A stretch of 64,000 bases of DNA from Afipia sp. P52-10. GTDB lineage: Bacteria; Pseudomonadota; Alphaproteobacteria; Rhizobiales; Xanthobacteraceae. The position numbers and the translations under genes are program-made. Of this stretch, positions 45,875-57,623 are shown in pieces. The stretch is from NCBI RefSeq assembly GCF_000516555.1, contig NZ_AZSJ01000003.1:2530668-2594667 (forward strand), read 5' to 3'. The notes under the pieces were generated by a model. It worked only from the letters and a program-made list of their open reading frames with translations. It searched no databases and was not told where the DNA came from. Each line of letters begins with the position of its first letter. Position 1 is the stretch's first letter.

Positions 45875-46633
45875 GTGACCGTTCTTCAGATCGTTTTGAT
45901 CGCCCTTGCGGGCTTTGCCGCAGGCACGGTGAATGCCGTCGCCGGCGGCGGCTCGTTCTTCACCTTCGCGGCGCTGGTGTTCGGTGGCCTGCCGACGCTC
46001 GATGCCAATGCCACGAGCGCGGTGGCGCTGACGCCGGCCAACCTCGCCAGCGTGGTCGGCTATCGCGAGGAGGTGCGCAAGAACTTCCGCGAGATGATTC
46101 CGTTCCTCGTCATCGGCATCGCCGGCGGGGCGATCGGAGCGTGGCTCCTGATCACGATCGGCGACGAAGGCTTCCGTCCGACGGTGCCGTGGCTGCTGCT
46201 GCTGGCGACCGTGCTGTTCGCGCTGTCGGGCCACATCAACCGCGCGATCGCGCCGTTCGCGGCGAAGGGCGGGGCGGGCGTCAAGTTCGCGGCCTTCGCG
46301 TTGATGGCGGTGGTCGCCATCTATGGCGGCTTCTTCGGTGCCGGCATGGGCATCATGATGCTGGCGGCGCTGGCGATCATCGAGAGCGGCGACTTCCACA
46401 AGTCGAACGCGATCAAGAATGCGGTGGCGTTTCTGATCCAGACGGTGTCGGCAACGCTGCTGATCGCGGGCGGCCTGGTGCATTGGCCGCACGCGGTGAT
46501 CACTATGCTGGCTTCGATCGCCGGCGGCTATCTCGGCGTCAGTGTCGCGCGGCGGGTGCCGCAGCCGGTGATCCGCGCGACCGTGGTGACGGTCGGCGCG
46601 GTGCTCACGCTGGTCTTCTTTGTGCGCGGTTGA
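45875..46633 (+). CDS. TauE/SafE-family sulfite/organosulfur exporter-like protein
   Basis: 252-residue membrane protein with about eight helices. Family landmarks are FAAGTVNAVAGGGSFFTFAAL near the start, ALTPANLASVVGYR, and the second repeat GGFFGAGMGIMMLAALAI with NAIKNAVAFLIQTVSATLLI. This two-repeat arrangement is that of TauE/SafE (DUF81). The substrate is unknown. The start is a GTG at 45875 with GGAG 7 bases before it. Convergent with the DoxX gene. Confidence 0.88.
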   Translation: MTVLQIVLIALAGFAAGTVNAVAGGGSFFTFAALVFGGLPTLDANATSAVALTPANLASVVGYREEVRKNFREMIPFLVIGIAGGAIGAWLLITIGDEGFRPTVPWLLLLATVLFALSGHINRAIAPFAAKGGAGVKFAAFALMAVVAIYGGFFGAGMGIMMLAALAIIESGDFHKSNAIKNAVAFLIQTVSATLLIAGGLVHWPHAVITMLASIAGGYLGVSVARRVPQPVIRATVVTVGAVLTLVFFVRG

Positions 46634-46729
46634 GTCGTGTAGCGCATGCAACGGGGCTGGTTCAGCGCGCGCTGAACTGCGACCCGTCGCATACCGCGCC
46701 GAAGATGGGCGGTGCTTTCTTGCTTCCCG

Positions 46730-47131
46730 TTACTTGCGCTTCAGCAGCGCATCGACGCTCCAGCTGCCGCCGCCCGCGCAGGCGAGATACAGGAAGGTGA
46801 AGCAGTACAGCGCGGCGAGCTCGCCGCCGTTCAGCAGCGGATAGAAGCCCTTCGGCGCGTGCGCGATGAAGTAGGCGAATGCGGTCATGCCGGAGAGGAT
46901 GAACGCCGACGCGCGGCTGAACAGCCCGATCACCAACAGCGCGCCGCCGATCAGCTCGATCACGCCGGCATTCCAGCTCATCGAGAACATCGCCGCGTTG
47001 TTCATCTGCGGATGGATCGGAAAGCCGAGCAGCTTCGCCGTGCCATGCTGCAGCACCAACAGCGCCGACATGATGCGCAGCACGCTGAGGACGCGCGGCG
47101 ACCAGGCCGCGCTGAAACGATCGAGATTCAT
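46730..47131 (-). CDS. DoxX-family membrane protein
   Basis: 133 residues with four hydrophobic helices and DoxX-type patterns: VLSVLRIMSALLVLQHGTAKLLGFP, IELIGGALLVIGLFSRASAFILSGMTAFAYFIAHAPKGFYPLLNGGELAALYCFTFLYLACAGGG. The DoxX family is linked to thiosulfate oxidation or redox balance in some organisms; its role here is unknown. The ATG at 47131 follows a hairpin whose 3' arm holds the only GGAG, so the ribosome site may be occluded when the hairpin forms. Confidence 0.87.
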   Translation of the reverse strand: MNLDRFSAAWSPRVLSVLRIMSALLVLQHGTAKLLGFPIHPQMNNAAMFSMSWNAGVIELIGGALLVIGLFSRASAFILSGMTAFAYFIAHAPKGFYPLLNGGELAALYCFTFLYLACAGGGSWSVDALLKRK

Positions 47132-47141
47132 AATAAAGGAA

Positions 47142-47168
47142 CTCCGGCTTCAGGGTCTGAAGCCGGAG
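47142..47168 (-). terminator. Hairpin between greA and doxX
   Basis: Perfect 11-bp stem CTCCGGCTTCA / TGAAGCCGGAG with a 5-base loop. On the minus strand it is followed by TTCCTTTATT, only a partial T-run. It may end the greA transcript; its 3' arm contains GGAG placed 10 bases before the doxX ATG. Confidence 0.6.
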
Positions 47169-47229
47169 GGTTAACCTGCGATGCGTGACACGCAAAGCAC
47201 GGATGCGATCACAAATGCGCCAGTTTCGA

Positions 47230-47706
47230 TTATTTCCACTCGATCTTGGCGACTTCGTAGGCCTTGGCGCCGCCCGGGGCGACCACCTCGACGGAGGCGC
47301 CCTTCTTCTTGCCGATCAGCGCGCGCGCCAGCGGCGAGGTGACGGAGATGCGGCCCTTCTTGGCGTCGGCTTCCGGCTCGCCGACGATCTGCCAGACCTT
47401 CTTCTGCTCGGTGTCTTCATCGACGAGGGTGACGGTCGCGCCGAACTTGATGGTGTCGCCCGACAGCTTCGACACGTCGATCACGTCGGCGCGCGCGAGC
47501 TTGTCTTCGAGCTCGGCGATCACGCCCTCGTTGTGCGACTGCTGTTCCTTGGCGGCATGATACTCCGCATTCTCGGAGAGATCGCCGTGCGAGCGCGCTT
47601 CGGAAATCTGCTGAATGATCCGCGGCCGTTCGACCTGCTGGCGATGCTTCAGTTCGCTCTCCAAAGCGACGTAGCCAGCCTGGGTCATCGGAATCTTGTC
47701 AACCAT
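47230..47706 (-). CDS. greA: Transcription elongation factor GreA
   Basis: 158 residues. N-terminal coiled coil: [50 protein letters not shown], with the acidic tip residues in DLSENAEY that stimulate RNA cleavage by RNA polymerase. The C-terminal FKBP-like domain has [42 protein letters not shown]. The ATG at 47706 gives the usual length. It lies between carB and doxX on the same strand. Confidence 0.96.
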   Translation of the reverse strand: MVDKIPMTQAGYVALESELKHRQQVERPRIIQQISEARSHGDLSENAEYHAAKEQQSHNEGVIAELEDKLARADVIDVSKLSGDTIKFGATVTLVDEDTEQKKVWQIVGEPEADAKKGRISVTSPLARALIGKKKGASVEVVAPGGAKAYEVAKIEWK

Positions 47707-47958
47707 TCTTCGTCTTCCTTCAGTTCCGTGCGGTCCGGTCTCGCACCGGCCGTACAAAACCCGTTAGTGTTGCGTGCTTCAGTCACGCGTTCGGATTCAC
47801 GCCACGCAGCGTTTCACGTTGTACGCCAGAGCGCGAGTCCCGTGTCTTGCGTACAGTTTACGGCCTCCGTAAGGAGCGCCGGTACTCATCTCATGATGCG
47901 GGAACAGAACAGCGCAGAGGCGCACCGGTTCCAACTATATACCAGAAGTCCCGGAAGA

Positions 47959-51288
<3,330 letters not shown>

Positions 51289-51780
51289 TGGCTCTCGTTC
51301 TAACCCGAAACTCGTCTGGCTGGGTGGCCGGCTCCGCGGTGAACGCTGGGTTCACCTGGGATACCGCAAGCCCATGATTTTTGGGTGGTTTCGATCCGGA
51401 AGCGTCCTGCGGCCGCAAGTGCCGGTCTGAACCACCACACGAAGGGGATGACGGCGCACAAAAAAAGGGCGCGCCTGCCGCGCGTCCCCTGCGAAACCCC
51501 CGCGCCAGGGTCGAACCTTGCGCGGGCCGTATCTAGACCAGAACGGCGGGGTGGGGAAGGGCTAAAACGGCCAATCCACCAGCATGTTCAGCATGTTCAC
51601 CGGCGCCGGCCAGCGCCTGGGGAGGATGGGAAGGGAGTTGGAGGCCCGGCCTGGAGTTTAACCAGGATTAAGAACCGTGCAGGGCTCTTTGCGTAGACGT
51701 TCCGCCACCGGGCCGTCTTTATTTTTACTCGCGTCTCCTAACGAGTCGCTACCCGGGCGACGGGTGACCTGCGGCTATGG
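51289..51780. other. 492-bp intergenic region upstream of carB
   Basis: No convincing protein gene. It holds an intrinsic terminator on the minus strand (51460-51488), a TTAACCAGGATTAA block (51658-51671), a small direct repeat CATGTTCAGCATGTTCA near 51583, and GC-rich palindromes just after the methyltransferase stop. The carB promoter must lie in the left part. The right part may carry the end of the methyltransferase transcript or a small RNA. Confidence 0.5.
51460..51488 (-). terminator. Intrinsic terminator on the minus strand
   Basis: Read on the minus strand: GGGACGCGC-N5-GCGCGCCC (one bulge) then T7. It lies about 290 bases past the methyltransferase stop and 170 bases before carB. 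Confidence 0.75.
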
Positions 51781-52497
51781 TTAACCCTTGACCGTTGGAG
51801 GCGCAGGCGTCGCGACGAACGACAGCCGCGCCGGCTGATGTTCGAAATTGAACGGCAGCCGCGCGGTGGCGAAGCCCGCCGCATTGATGCGGCCGACGAT
51901 CTCCTGTTCCGAATAGGTGGTGACGCCGAGCTCGGCGCGGATGCGGCGGTAGGGCGACAGCACGGTGCGGATCAGTCCGCCGATCGCCGCGGTGAGAAAA
52001 CCGTTGCGCCACGCATAACGCAGCAGCGCCAGCGCGTCCGAGGCCGGGCTCACGCCGGGCGGGATCACGTCGGCCAGCACCAGCCGGCCGTGCGGCGCGA
52101 GCAGCACCCGCCAGCGCCGCAACAGCGCGTCGAGTTCGTCCCGCGTCAGATATTGCGCCACCGAATTCGCCACGATCAGATCGAGCGATCCATCCGGCAG
52201 GGCCGCAAGCTCCTCCGGGCTGATCACCGCAATGTTTGCCACTGCGCCGAACCGGCTCCGCATGCTGTCGCGCACCCGCGAGGCGGCCTCGCAGAGCCAC
52301 AGCCGCCCGACGCGCGCCGCGACCCGGTCCGCATGCAGCGCCTCGCCGCAGCCGAAGTCGAGCACCCTGGCGTCGCCGGCCGGTTGCAGATCGAGGATGC
52401 GGTCGGCGACGTCGCGATAGTGCAGGTCGAGGTGGCGTGCGTTGACGTAAATCGAGTGCTGCGAGTTCCAGAAGCTGATCCAGTCTTTCTCTGACAT
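51781..52497 (-). CDS. Class I SAM-dependent methyltransferase
   Basis: 238 residues. SAM-binding motif I ARVLDFGCGEALHADRVAA, motif II region SLDLIVANSVAQYLTRDELDALLRRWRVLLAPHGRLVLADVIPPG. The N-terminus MSEKDWISFWNSQHSIYVNARHLDLHYRDVADRI resembles small-molecule methyltransferases of the UbiE/Methyltransf_11 type. The substrate cannot be inferred. The ATG at 52497 was chosen; an upstream TTG at 52530 lacks support. Single gene, divergent from dps. Confidence 0.82.
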   Translation of the reverse strand: MSEKDWISFWNSQHSIYVNARHLDLHYRDVADRILDLQPAGDARVLDFGCGEALHADRVAARVGRLWLCEAASRVRDSMRSRFGAVANIAVISPEELAALPDGSLDLIVANSVAQYLTRDELDALLRRWRVLLAPHGRLVLADVIPPGVSPASDALALLRYAWRNGFLTAAIGGLIRTVLSPYRRIRAELGVTTYSEQEIVGRINAAGFATARLPFNFEHQPARLSFVATPAPPTVKG

Positions 52498-52709
52498 AAG
52501 GCCGTCGTGGAGCTGTTGTGTGCGGGGCAATGATCGGGAATGGCGGTCGGGCGGATGCGATTGGCGGCGTGCTAGCGGCGCGGCCGGGATTGGTTGATGA
52601 GGGGATCCTGATTTGAGGAAATCCAGGTTCCGATGCCGGAACTCCTGCTAGGATTGCGACGTTAAGGCCCCTGCAGCGTTATGTCCATCGCCGGTGCTGA
52701 CACCGGCAG

Positions 52710-52739
52710 CAAGCGTCACAACCGCAAGCGTCACAACCG
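52710..52739 (+). repeat. 15-bp perfect tandem duplication before dps
   Basis: CAAGCGTCACAACCG occurs at 52710-52724 and again at 52725-52739, 14 bases before the dps start codon. It just precedes the AAGGAA ribosome site and is likely in the 5' leader. Confidence 0.9.
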
Positions 52740-52753
52740 AAGGAATTTCCACC

Positions 52754-53293
52754 GTGAACAAGCCCGTCAAACTTGCGTCGAAAGAAAAGGTTGCCGCCGC
52801 GCTCGATACCCCCACCGACCTGTCGCAGGAGGGCGTGGACAAGATCAGCGCGGCGATGAACACCATCCTGGCTGATACCTTCGCGCTCTACCTCAAGACC
52901 AAGAACTTCCATTGGCACGTCTCGGGGCCGCACTTCCGCGATCTGCACCTGATGTTCGACGAGCAGGGGACCGAGATCCTCGGCACCACCGACGAGATCG
53001 CCGAGCGCGTGCGCAAGATCGGCGGCACCACGCTGCGCTCGATCGGCCAGATCGGCAAGCTGCAGACGCTGGAGGACAACGACGAGGCGTTCGTGCCGGC
53101 CATCGACATGCTGCGCGAGCTGATGAACGACAACAAGAAGGTGGTGAAGGCGATGCGTGAGGCGCACGAGATCGCCGACAAATACGACGACACCGCCACC
53201 GCGAGTCTGCTGGAGAACTTCATCGACGCGGCGGAGAAGCGGGTGTGGTTCCTGTTCGAGGCGAGCCGCGCCCAAGGAGACAACGCGCGCTGA
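52754..53293 (+). CDS. dps: Dps-family ferritin-like DNA/iron storage protein
   Basis: 179 residues. The Dps ferroxidase signature is FALYLKTKNFHWHVSGPHFRDLHLMFDEQ (His, His, Asp and Glu ligands at subunit interfaces), followed by TDEIAERVRKIGGTTLRSIGQI. A Lys-containing N-terminal tail (NKPVKLASKEKVAAAL) may bind DNA. It stores iron and protects DNA from peroxide. The start is taken as the GTG at 52754 behind AAGGAA; the frame continues 20 codons upstream through the duplicated leader repeat, which is unlikely to be translated. Confidence 0.93.
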   Translation: MNKPVKLASKEKVAAALDTPTDLSQEGVDKISAAMNTILADTFALYLKTKNFHWHVSGPHFRDLHLMFDEQGTEILGTTDEIAERVRKIGGTTLRSIGQIGKLQTLEDNDEAFVPAIDMLRELMNDNKKVVKAMREAHEIADKYDDTATASLLENFIDAAEKRVWFLFEASRAQGDNAR

Positions 53294-53345
53294 TCGCACC
53301 CGGCGGCTGCCGTTCTGGTCAGGGTCACCCGCGCAGCGTTATGAC

Positions 53346-53373
53346 AAAAAAAGCGCCCGCCTTGCGGCGGGCG
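53346..53373 (-). terminator. Intrinsic terminator of the PaaI gene
   Basis: Stem CGCCCGC / GCGGGCG with a 6-base loop. On the minus strand it is followed by T7. It ends the thioesterase transcript and also lies behind dps. Confidence 0.85.
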
Positions 53374-53416
53374 AAGCGGGACGTGAGAGGGATCGCGCCC
53401 CGGAAAATGATCCGCC

Positions 53417-53953
53417 CTAACCCTTGCCGGGGGCCGATCCCGTCGGCAGATCGAACACGAGGCAGGTGGTGGTGCCGTGCGCCAGCAGGCGGCCTGATGC
53501 GTCACGCAAATGCGCCTCGGCGGTCGCCACCCGGCGGCCGGCGGTCATCACCCGGCCCTCGGCCTGGATCGGGCCGGTGTCCTTGGTGATTGCTTTCACC
53601 AGGCTGACCTTGAACTCCAGCGTCGTATAGCCCTGGCCCTGCTCCAGCGTCGTATGCACCGAGCAGCCGAGCACGGTGTCGAGCAGCGTTGCCGCGTAGC
53701 CGCCATGCACCGAGCCGATCGGGTTGTAGAAGTCGAACGAGGGGATCGCCTCGGCGCGCGCATAGCCTTTCTCGACCTTGGTGATCAGGAAGTTCATCGT
53801 CCGGGTGATCGGCGGTGCCGGCAGCTTGCCGTCCAGCATCGCCTGCATGAAGGCGAGGCCGGACATCGAGGCCAGCACCTGCGGCGGCACCACGTCGTAG
53901 CGGCGCTCCTCCTGCAGCAGCGCGGCGATGTCCTTCGGCGGCGACACGTTCAT
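53417..53953 (-). CDS. PaaI-type hotdog-fold thioesterase
   Basis: 178 residues. The hotdog core GSVHGGYAATLLDTVLGCSVHTTLEQGQGYTTLEFKVSLVKAITKDTGPIQAEGRVMTAGRRVATAEAHLRDASGRLLAHGTTTCLVF has the HGG turn and catalytic Asp region of the 4-hydroxybenzoyl-CoA/PaaI thioesterase group. It hydrolyses acyl- or aryl-CoA esters; the substrate is unknown. Divergent from a TetR gene with a palindrome between them, so the TetR protein probably controls it. Confidence 0.85.
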   Translation of the reverse strand: MNVSPPKDIAALLQEERRYDVVPPQVLASMSGLAFMQAMLDGKLPAPPITRTMNFLITKVEKGYARAEAIPSFDFYNPIGSVHGGYAATLLDTVLGCSVHTTLEQGQGYTTLEFKVSLVKAITKDTGPIQAEGRVMTAGRRVATAEAHLRDASGRLLAHGTTTCLVFDLPTGSAPGKG

Positions 53954-53983
53954 GATTGCAACATCCTGGCTGGCTGATTATGA

Positions 53984-53999
53984 TTACGTTCGTAACGAA
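53984..53999. promoter_or_regulatory. Candidate TetR operator between paaI and tetR genes
   Basis: TTACGTTCGTAACGAA contains two overlapping small palindromes, TTACG-TT-CGTAA (53984-53995) and TTCGT-A-ACGAA (53989-53999). It lies 30 bases upstream of the thioesterase ATG and about 100 bases upstream of the TetR ATG, a usual place for a shared operator. Confidence 0.5.
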
Positions 54000-54102
54000 T
54001 AAATCGCACCCTGTCCATCGGCCTGCCGGAAGGCCAGCCATGCGGTGGTCGAGCCCGAAGGGCTCGCCGGGGCCGCGACGCGACATCCCAGCGGGAGGCT
54101 GC

Positions 54103-54681
54103 ATGCGCATCACCAAGGAAAAAGCCGCGCAGAACCGGGCGCGGATCGTCGCCGCAGCCGCGCGTCTGTTCCGCGAGGAGGGGCTGGCCGGCGTCGGCAT
54201 CGATGCGGTGGCCGCCGCGGCCGGGCTGACCCACGGGGCGGTCTACAGCCATTTCGACTCGAAGGAGGCGCTGGCCGCGGCCGCGGTCTCGCACGCGCTG
54301 GCCGACTCCATGGCCGGCTGGCTCGCGCTGACCGAGGGCTTGGACGAACGGGCCGCGTTCGAGCGGCTGATGAAGGCTTATGTCTCGCGGCTGCATCGCG
54401 ACGAGCCCGGCGCCGGCTGCTCGATCGCGCTGCTCGGCGGCGAGGCGCAGCGCGCCGGCGCGCCGTTGCAGCAGGCGTTCAAGCAGGGTGTGGAGCAGAT
54501 GCTGAGCGTGGTGGCGATGAGTGGCGGCAAGCCGCTCTCGGCCGAGCAGCGCGCATCGGCGATCGCCAACGTTGCAACGATGGTCGGCGCATTGGTGCTG
54601 GCGCGGGCGACGATCGCGGACCGTGCGCTGTCCGACGAGATTTTGAAGACGGTGCGGACGAAGCTGCTGGCGCTGGCGTGA
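54103..54681 (+). CDS. TetR-family transcriptional regulator
   Basis: 192 residues. N-terminal helix-turn-helix: NRARIVAAAARLFREEGLAGVGIDAVAAAAGLTHGAVYSHFDSKEALAAAAV, the TetR signature. The C-terminal helical domain (ERLMKAYVSRLHRDEPGAGCSIALLGGEAQR) resembles TetR_C regulators near thioesterase or reductase genes. GGGAGG precedes the ATG at 54103. It probably represses itself and the divergent PaaI thioesterase through the palindrome between them. The inducer is unknown. Confidence 0.92.
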   Translation: MRITKEKAAQNRARIVAAAARLFREEGLAGVGIDAVAAAAGLTHGAVYSHFDSKEALAAAAVSHALADSMAGWLALTEGLDERAAFERLMKAYVSRLHRDEPGAGCSIALLGGEAQRAGAPLQQAFKQGVEQMLSVVAMSGGKPLSAEQRASAIANVATMVGALVLARATIADRALSDEILKTVRTKLLALA

Positions 54682-54879
54682 CGACCCAGCTTGAGGACGC
54701 AGTCTCCGACCTCAATCTCATTCTGAGCTCAATCCTCATGGTGGTGAGGAGGTCCGCAGGACCATCGCGAACCATGAGGCCGACGATGCAAGGCCACACG
54801 GGCCTCATCCGTCGCGACGGCCGCTAAGCGGTTTCCCCAGGATAAGGCCGAGCCTGCGGCACAAGCCCTGAAGAGCCGC

Positions 54880-56070
54880 TTACGCTGCCTTGCGCTTGCG
54901 CATCAAATCCGTGAAGCGCTTGAACAGGTAGTGCGAGTCGCGCGGGCCCGGCGAAGCCTCCGGGTGATACTGCACCGAGAACACCGGCTTGTCGGTCAGC
55001 GCGAGGCCGCAGTTCGAGTTGTCGAACAGCGACACATGCGTCTGCTGCACGTTCTTCGGCAGCGAATCCTTATCCACGGCGAAGCCGTGGTTCATCGAGG
55101 TGATCTCGACCTTGCCGGTGGTCATGTCCTGCACCGGGTGGTTCGCGCCGTGATGACCCTGATGCATCTTCACGGTCTTGCCGCCGAGCGCGAGGCCGAG
55201 CATCTGGTGACCGAGGCAGATCCCGAACGTCGGCACGCCGGACTCGATCACCTGCTTGATCACCGGCACCGCATACTTGCCGGTCTCCGCCGGATCGCCG
55301 GGGCCGTTCGACAGGAACACGCCGTCCGGCTTCAGCGCCAGGATGTCCTCCGCCGGGGTGGTCGCCGGAACGACGGTGACCTTGCAGCCTTCGCCGGCGA
55401 GCAGGCGTAGGATGTTGCGCTTGATGCCGTAGTCGATCGCCACCACGTTGAATTCCGGCTTGTCCTGCCGGCCGAAACCCTTGCCCCATTCCCACGGCGT
55501 CTCGTCCCAGACGAAACGCTGGCCGCTGGTCACCATCGGCACGAGGTCCATGCCCTCGAGCCCCGGCCACTCGCGCGCTTCCTGCCTCAGGCTGTCGAGG
55601 TTGAACGTGCCATCGGCGGCATGGGCGATCACCGCGTTCGGCATGCCCTTGGTGCGGATCAGCGCGGTCAGCGCGCGGGTGTCGATGCCGGCGAGGCCGA
55701 TGATGCCGCGCGCCTTCAGCCACTGGTCGAGGTGGCGCGTCGCGCGGTAGTTCGACGGATCGGTGATGTCGGCGCGCAGGATGACGCCGCGCGCGCCCGG
55801 CGTCGCCGCCATGTTCAGCGCCTCGATGTCCTCCTCGTTGGTGCCGACATTGCCGACATGCGGGAAGGTGAAGGTGATGATCTGGCCCGCATAGGAGGGA
55901 TCGGTGAGGATCTCCTCATAGCCGGTCATCGCCGTGTTGAAGCAGACTTCGCCCACCGCGAAGCCCTCCGCGCCGAGGCCGAAGCCTTCCAGCACGGTGC
56001 CGTCGGCAAGCACGAGGAGCGCGGTCGGTTTCGGTTCCGGCCAGGCTGATGCAGCGTCATTTTGTGTCAT
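54880..56070 (-). CDS. carA: Carbamoyl phosphate synthase, small (glutaminase) subunit
   Basis: 396 residues. Provides ammonia from glutamine to CarB. The N-terminal domain is ALLVLADGTVLEGFGLGAEG and EVCFNTAMTGYEEILTDPSYAGQIITFTFPHVGNVG. The class I amidotransferase domain has nucleophile Cys285 in TFGICLGHQMLGLALGG, with the His and Glu of the triad in QYHPEASPGP. All residues needed for glutaminase activity are present. Transcribed in the same direction as carB but separated from it by dps, the methyltransferase and other genes. The leader has an imperfect 19-bp direct repeat at 56080-56117. Confidence 0.97.
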   Translation of the reverse strand: MTQNDAASAWPEPKPTALLVLADGTVLEGFGLGAEGFAVGEVCFNTAMTGYEEILTDPSYAGQIITFTFPHVGNVGTNEEDIEALNMAATPGARGVILRADITDPSNYRATRHLDQWLKARGIIGLAGIDTRALTALIRTKGMPNAVIAHAADGTFNLDSLRQEAREWPGLEGMDLVPMVTSGQRFVWDETPWEWGKGFGRQDKPEFNVVAIDYGIKRNILRLLAGEGCKVTVVPATTPAEDILALKPDGVFLSNGPGDPAETGKYAVPVIKQVIESGVPTFGICLGHQMLGLALGGKTVKMHQGHHGANHPVQDMTTGKVEITSMNHGFAVDKDSLPKNVQQTHVSLFDNSNCGLALTDKPVFSVQYHPEASPGPRDSHYLFKRFTDLMRKRKAA

Positions 56071-56243
56071 GAGCTCACCTCATAGTCCCTGTTGACTTTC
56101 TGCGTCAATGTCGACTTTCCGCATTGCCGCAAACTGTCAACATGCCTGATGAAAAACGCATGATTTGACACAAGTTTCCGGCCTCCTATGCTCGTTGGAG
56201 CAACCGCGACCTTGTCGATTTCTGTCGAAAACGGAGCCCGCCC

Positions 56244-56942
56244 ATGCCCGACCTGCCGATTGTGCTCGTTCCAGGCCTGGGCAGCTCGGTCCGCAACCAT
56301 CTGGCGATCCTGCCGACGCTCTGGCGGCACGGTTCGGTGATGGTGATCAACCAGACCCGCGACGACACCATCGCGGCGATGGCGAAACGGGCATTGGACG
56401 AAGCGCCGCCGCGCTTTGCGCTGATCGGCCATTCGCTGGGTGGCTACATCGTGCTGGAGATGATCCGCCAGGCGCCGGAGCGGATCACCCGGCTGGCGCT
56501 GCTCAACACCCAGGCGCGGCTCGATGCGCCGGAGACCACGGCGCTGCGGCTGCATCGGATCGCCGAGACCAAGGCCGGCCGCTATGCGGAGATGCAGGCG
56601 GCGAACTTCCCCGTCAGCGTGCATCCCTCGCGCGCGGAGGACCCGGAGCTGATCGAGATGGCGCGGCTGACGCGCGAGGACGCAGGCCCGGAGGCGTTCC
56701 TACGCCAGCAGGCGGCGATCATGGCGCGCAAGGACTCGCGGCCGTTCCTGAAGGACATCCGCGTGCCGGTGCTGGTGCTGTCGGGAGATCAGGACCGCTC
56801 GATCTCCAACGAGTATTCGCGGGAGATGGCGGACCTCATTCCCGGCGCCAAGCTCGTGATCGTGCCGCGCTGCGGCCATCTGGCGCCGGCCGAGCAGCCG
56901 GAAGCGGTGAGCGAGGCGCTGGAGGACTGGCTGGCTGCGTGA
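56244..56942 (+). CDS. Alpha/beta-hydrolase
   Basis: 232 residues. LPIVLVPGLGSSVRNHLAILPTLW (oxyanion region), nucleophile elbow GHSLGGYIVLEM with catalytic Ser, acid in LVLSGDQDRSISNEYSREMADLIPGAKLVIVPRCGHLAPAEQPEAV with catalytic His. The triad is complete. The small size and short cap suggest an esterase or carboxylesterase of the Abhydrolase_6 group; the substrate is unknown. Divergent from carA, followed by yqeY on the same strand after 114 bp. Confidence 0.87.
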   Translation: MPDLPIVLVPGLGSSVRNHLAILPTLWRHGSVMVINQTRDDTIAAMAKRALDEAPPRFALIGHSLGGYIVLEMIRQAPERITRLALLNTQARLDAPETTALRLHRIAETKAGRYAEMQAANFPVSVHPSRAEDPELIEMARLTREDAGPEAFLRQQAAIMARKDSRPFLKDIRVPVLVLSGDQDRSISNEYSREMADLIPGAKLVIVPRCGHLAPAEQPEAVSEALEDWLAA

Positions 56943-57056
56943 TCGCGGACAGTGTTCGGATCAGATGATCGGATCACGCCCCATCCCTGATCGCGCAAGC
57001 CGTTGTGAAGCGCGGCGAAACCCCTTACATGCGTGCGTCTGACGAAGGAGACTGTC

Positions 57057-57512
57057 ATGCTGCGCGACGCCATCAACACCGCTGTCAAGGAGGCCATGAA
57101 GGCCAAGGACGAGCGCAAGCTCTCCACGCTGCGCATGGTCAACTCCACCATCAAGAACGCCGACATCGACGCGCGCGGCCAGGGCAAACCGCCGCTCACT
57201 GACGAGGACCTGCTCGGCCTGTTGCAGAAGATGATCAAGCAGCGCCAGGAGTCGGTGGAGCTGTACGACAAGGGCGGCCGCGCCGAGCTTGCCGCGCAGG
57301 AGCGCGAGGAGATCGCGGTGATCTCCGCCTACCTGCCGAAGCAGCTTGGCGAGGACGACGTCAAGGCGGCGATCGCCGCCGCCATCGCCGAGACCGGTGC
57401 GGCCGGCATGAAGGACATGGGCAAGGTGATCGGCGTCCTGAAGGCGAAGTATGCGGGCCAGATGGACTTCGGCAAGGCCAGCGCGCTGGTGAAGGCCGCG
57501 CTGACCGGCTGA
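57057..57512 (+). CDS. GatB/YqeY domain protein
   Basis: 151 residues: MLRDAINTAVKEAMKAKDERKLSTLRMVNSTIKNADIDARGQGKPPLTDEDLLGLLQKMIKQRQESVELYDKGGRAELAAQEREEIAVISAYLPKQL, typical of YqeY, which resembles the tail domain of the amidotransferase GatB and may bind tRNA. AAGGAG at 57045-57050 fixes the ATG at 57057. In many alphaproteobacteria yqeY lies between carA and dnaG; here carA is close but the dnaG-rpoD pair is absent from the window. Confidence 0.93.
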   Translation: MLRDAINTAVKEAMKAKDERKLSTLRMVNSTIKNADIDARGQGKPPLTDEDLLGLLQKMIKQRQESVELYDKGGRAELAAQEREEIAVISAYLPKQLGEDDVKAAIAAAIAETGAAGMKDMGKVIGVLKAKYAGQMDFGKASALVKAALTG

Positions 57513-57623
57513 ACGTCCGGGCCGCTGTCATTGATCTCTAGGCTATGCCCACTTTTCCAACTCCCGGCCATGATCGGCGGCTCTTCCCTGCCCCTTCTCA
57601 TGTTTCAGTTTTGGAGAACGCCG

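Noticed and set aside
51658..51784. CtrA-like sites TTAACCAGGATTAA (51658-51671) and TTAACCAT (minus strand, 51784-51777)
   Set aside because: The first has a 6-base instead of 7-base gap; the second overlaps the methyltransferase stop codon. Too weak to annotate as cell-cycle control.
56080..56140. Promoter-like TTGACG ... CTATGA and repeated TTGACTTTC upstream of carA
   Set aside because: The -10 match is poor and the repeat is imperfect, so only mentioned within the carA entry.
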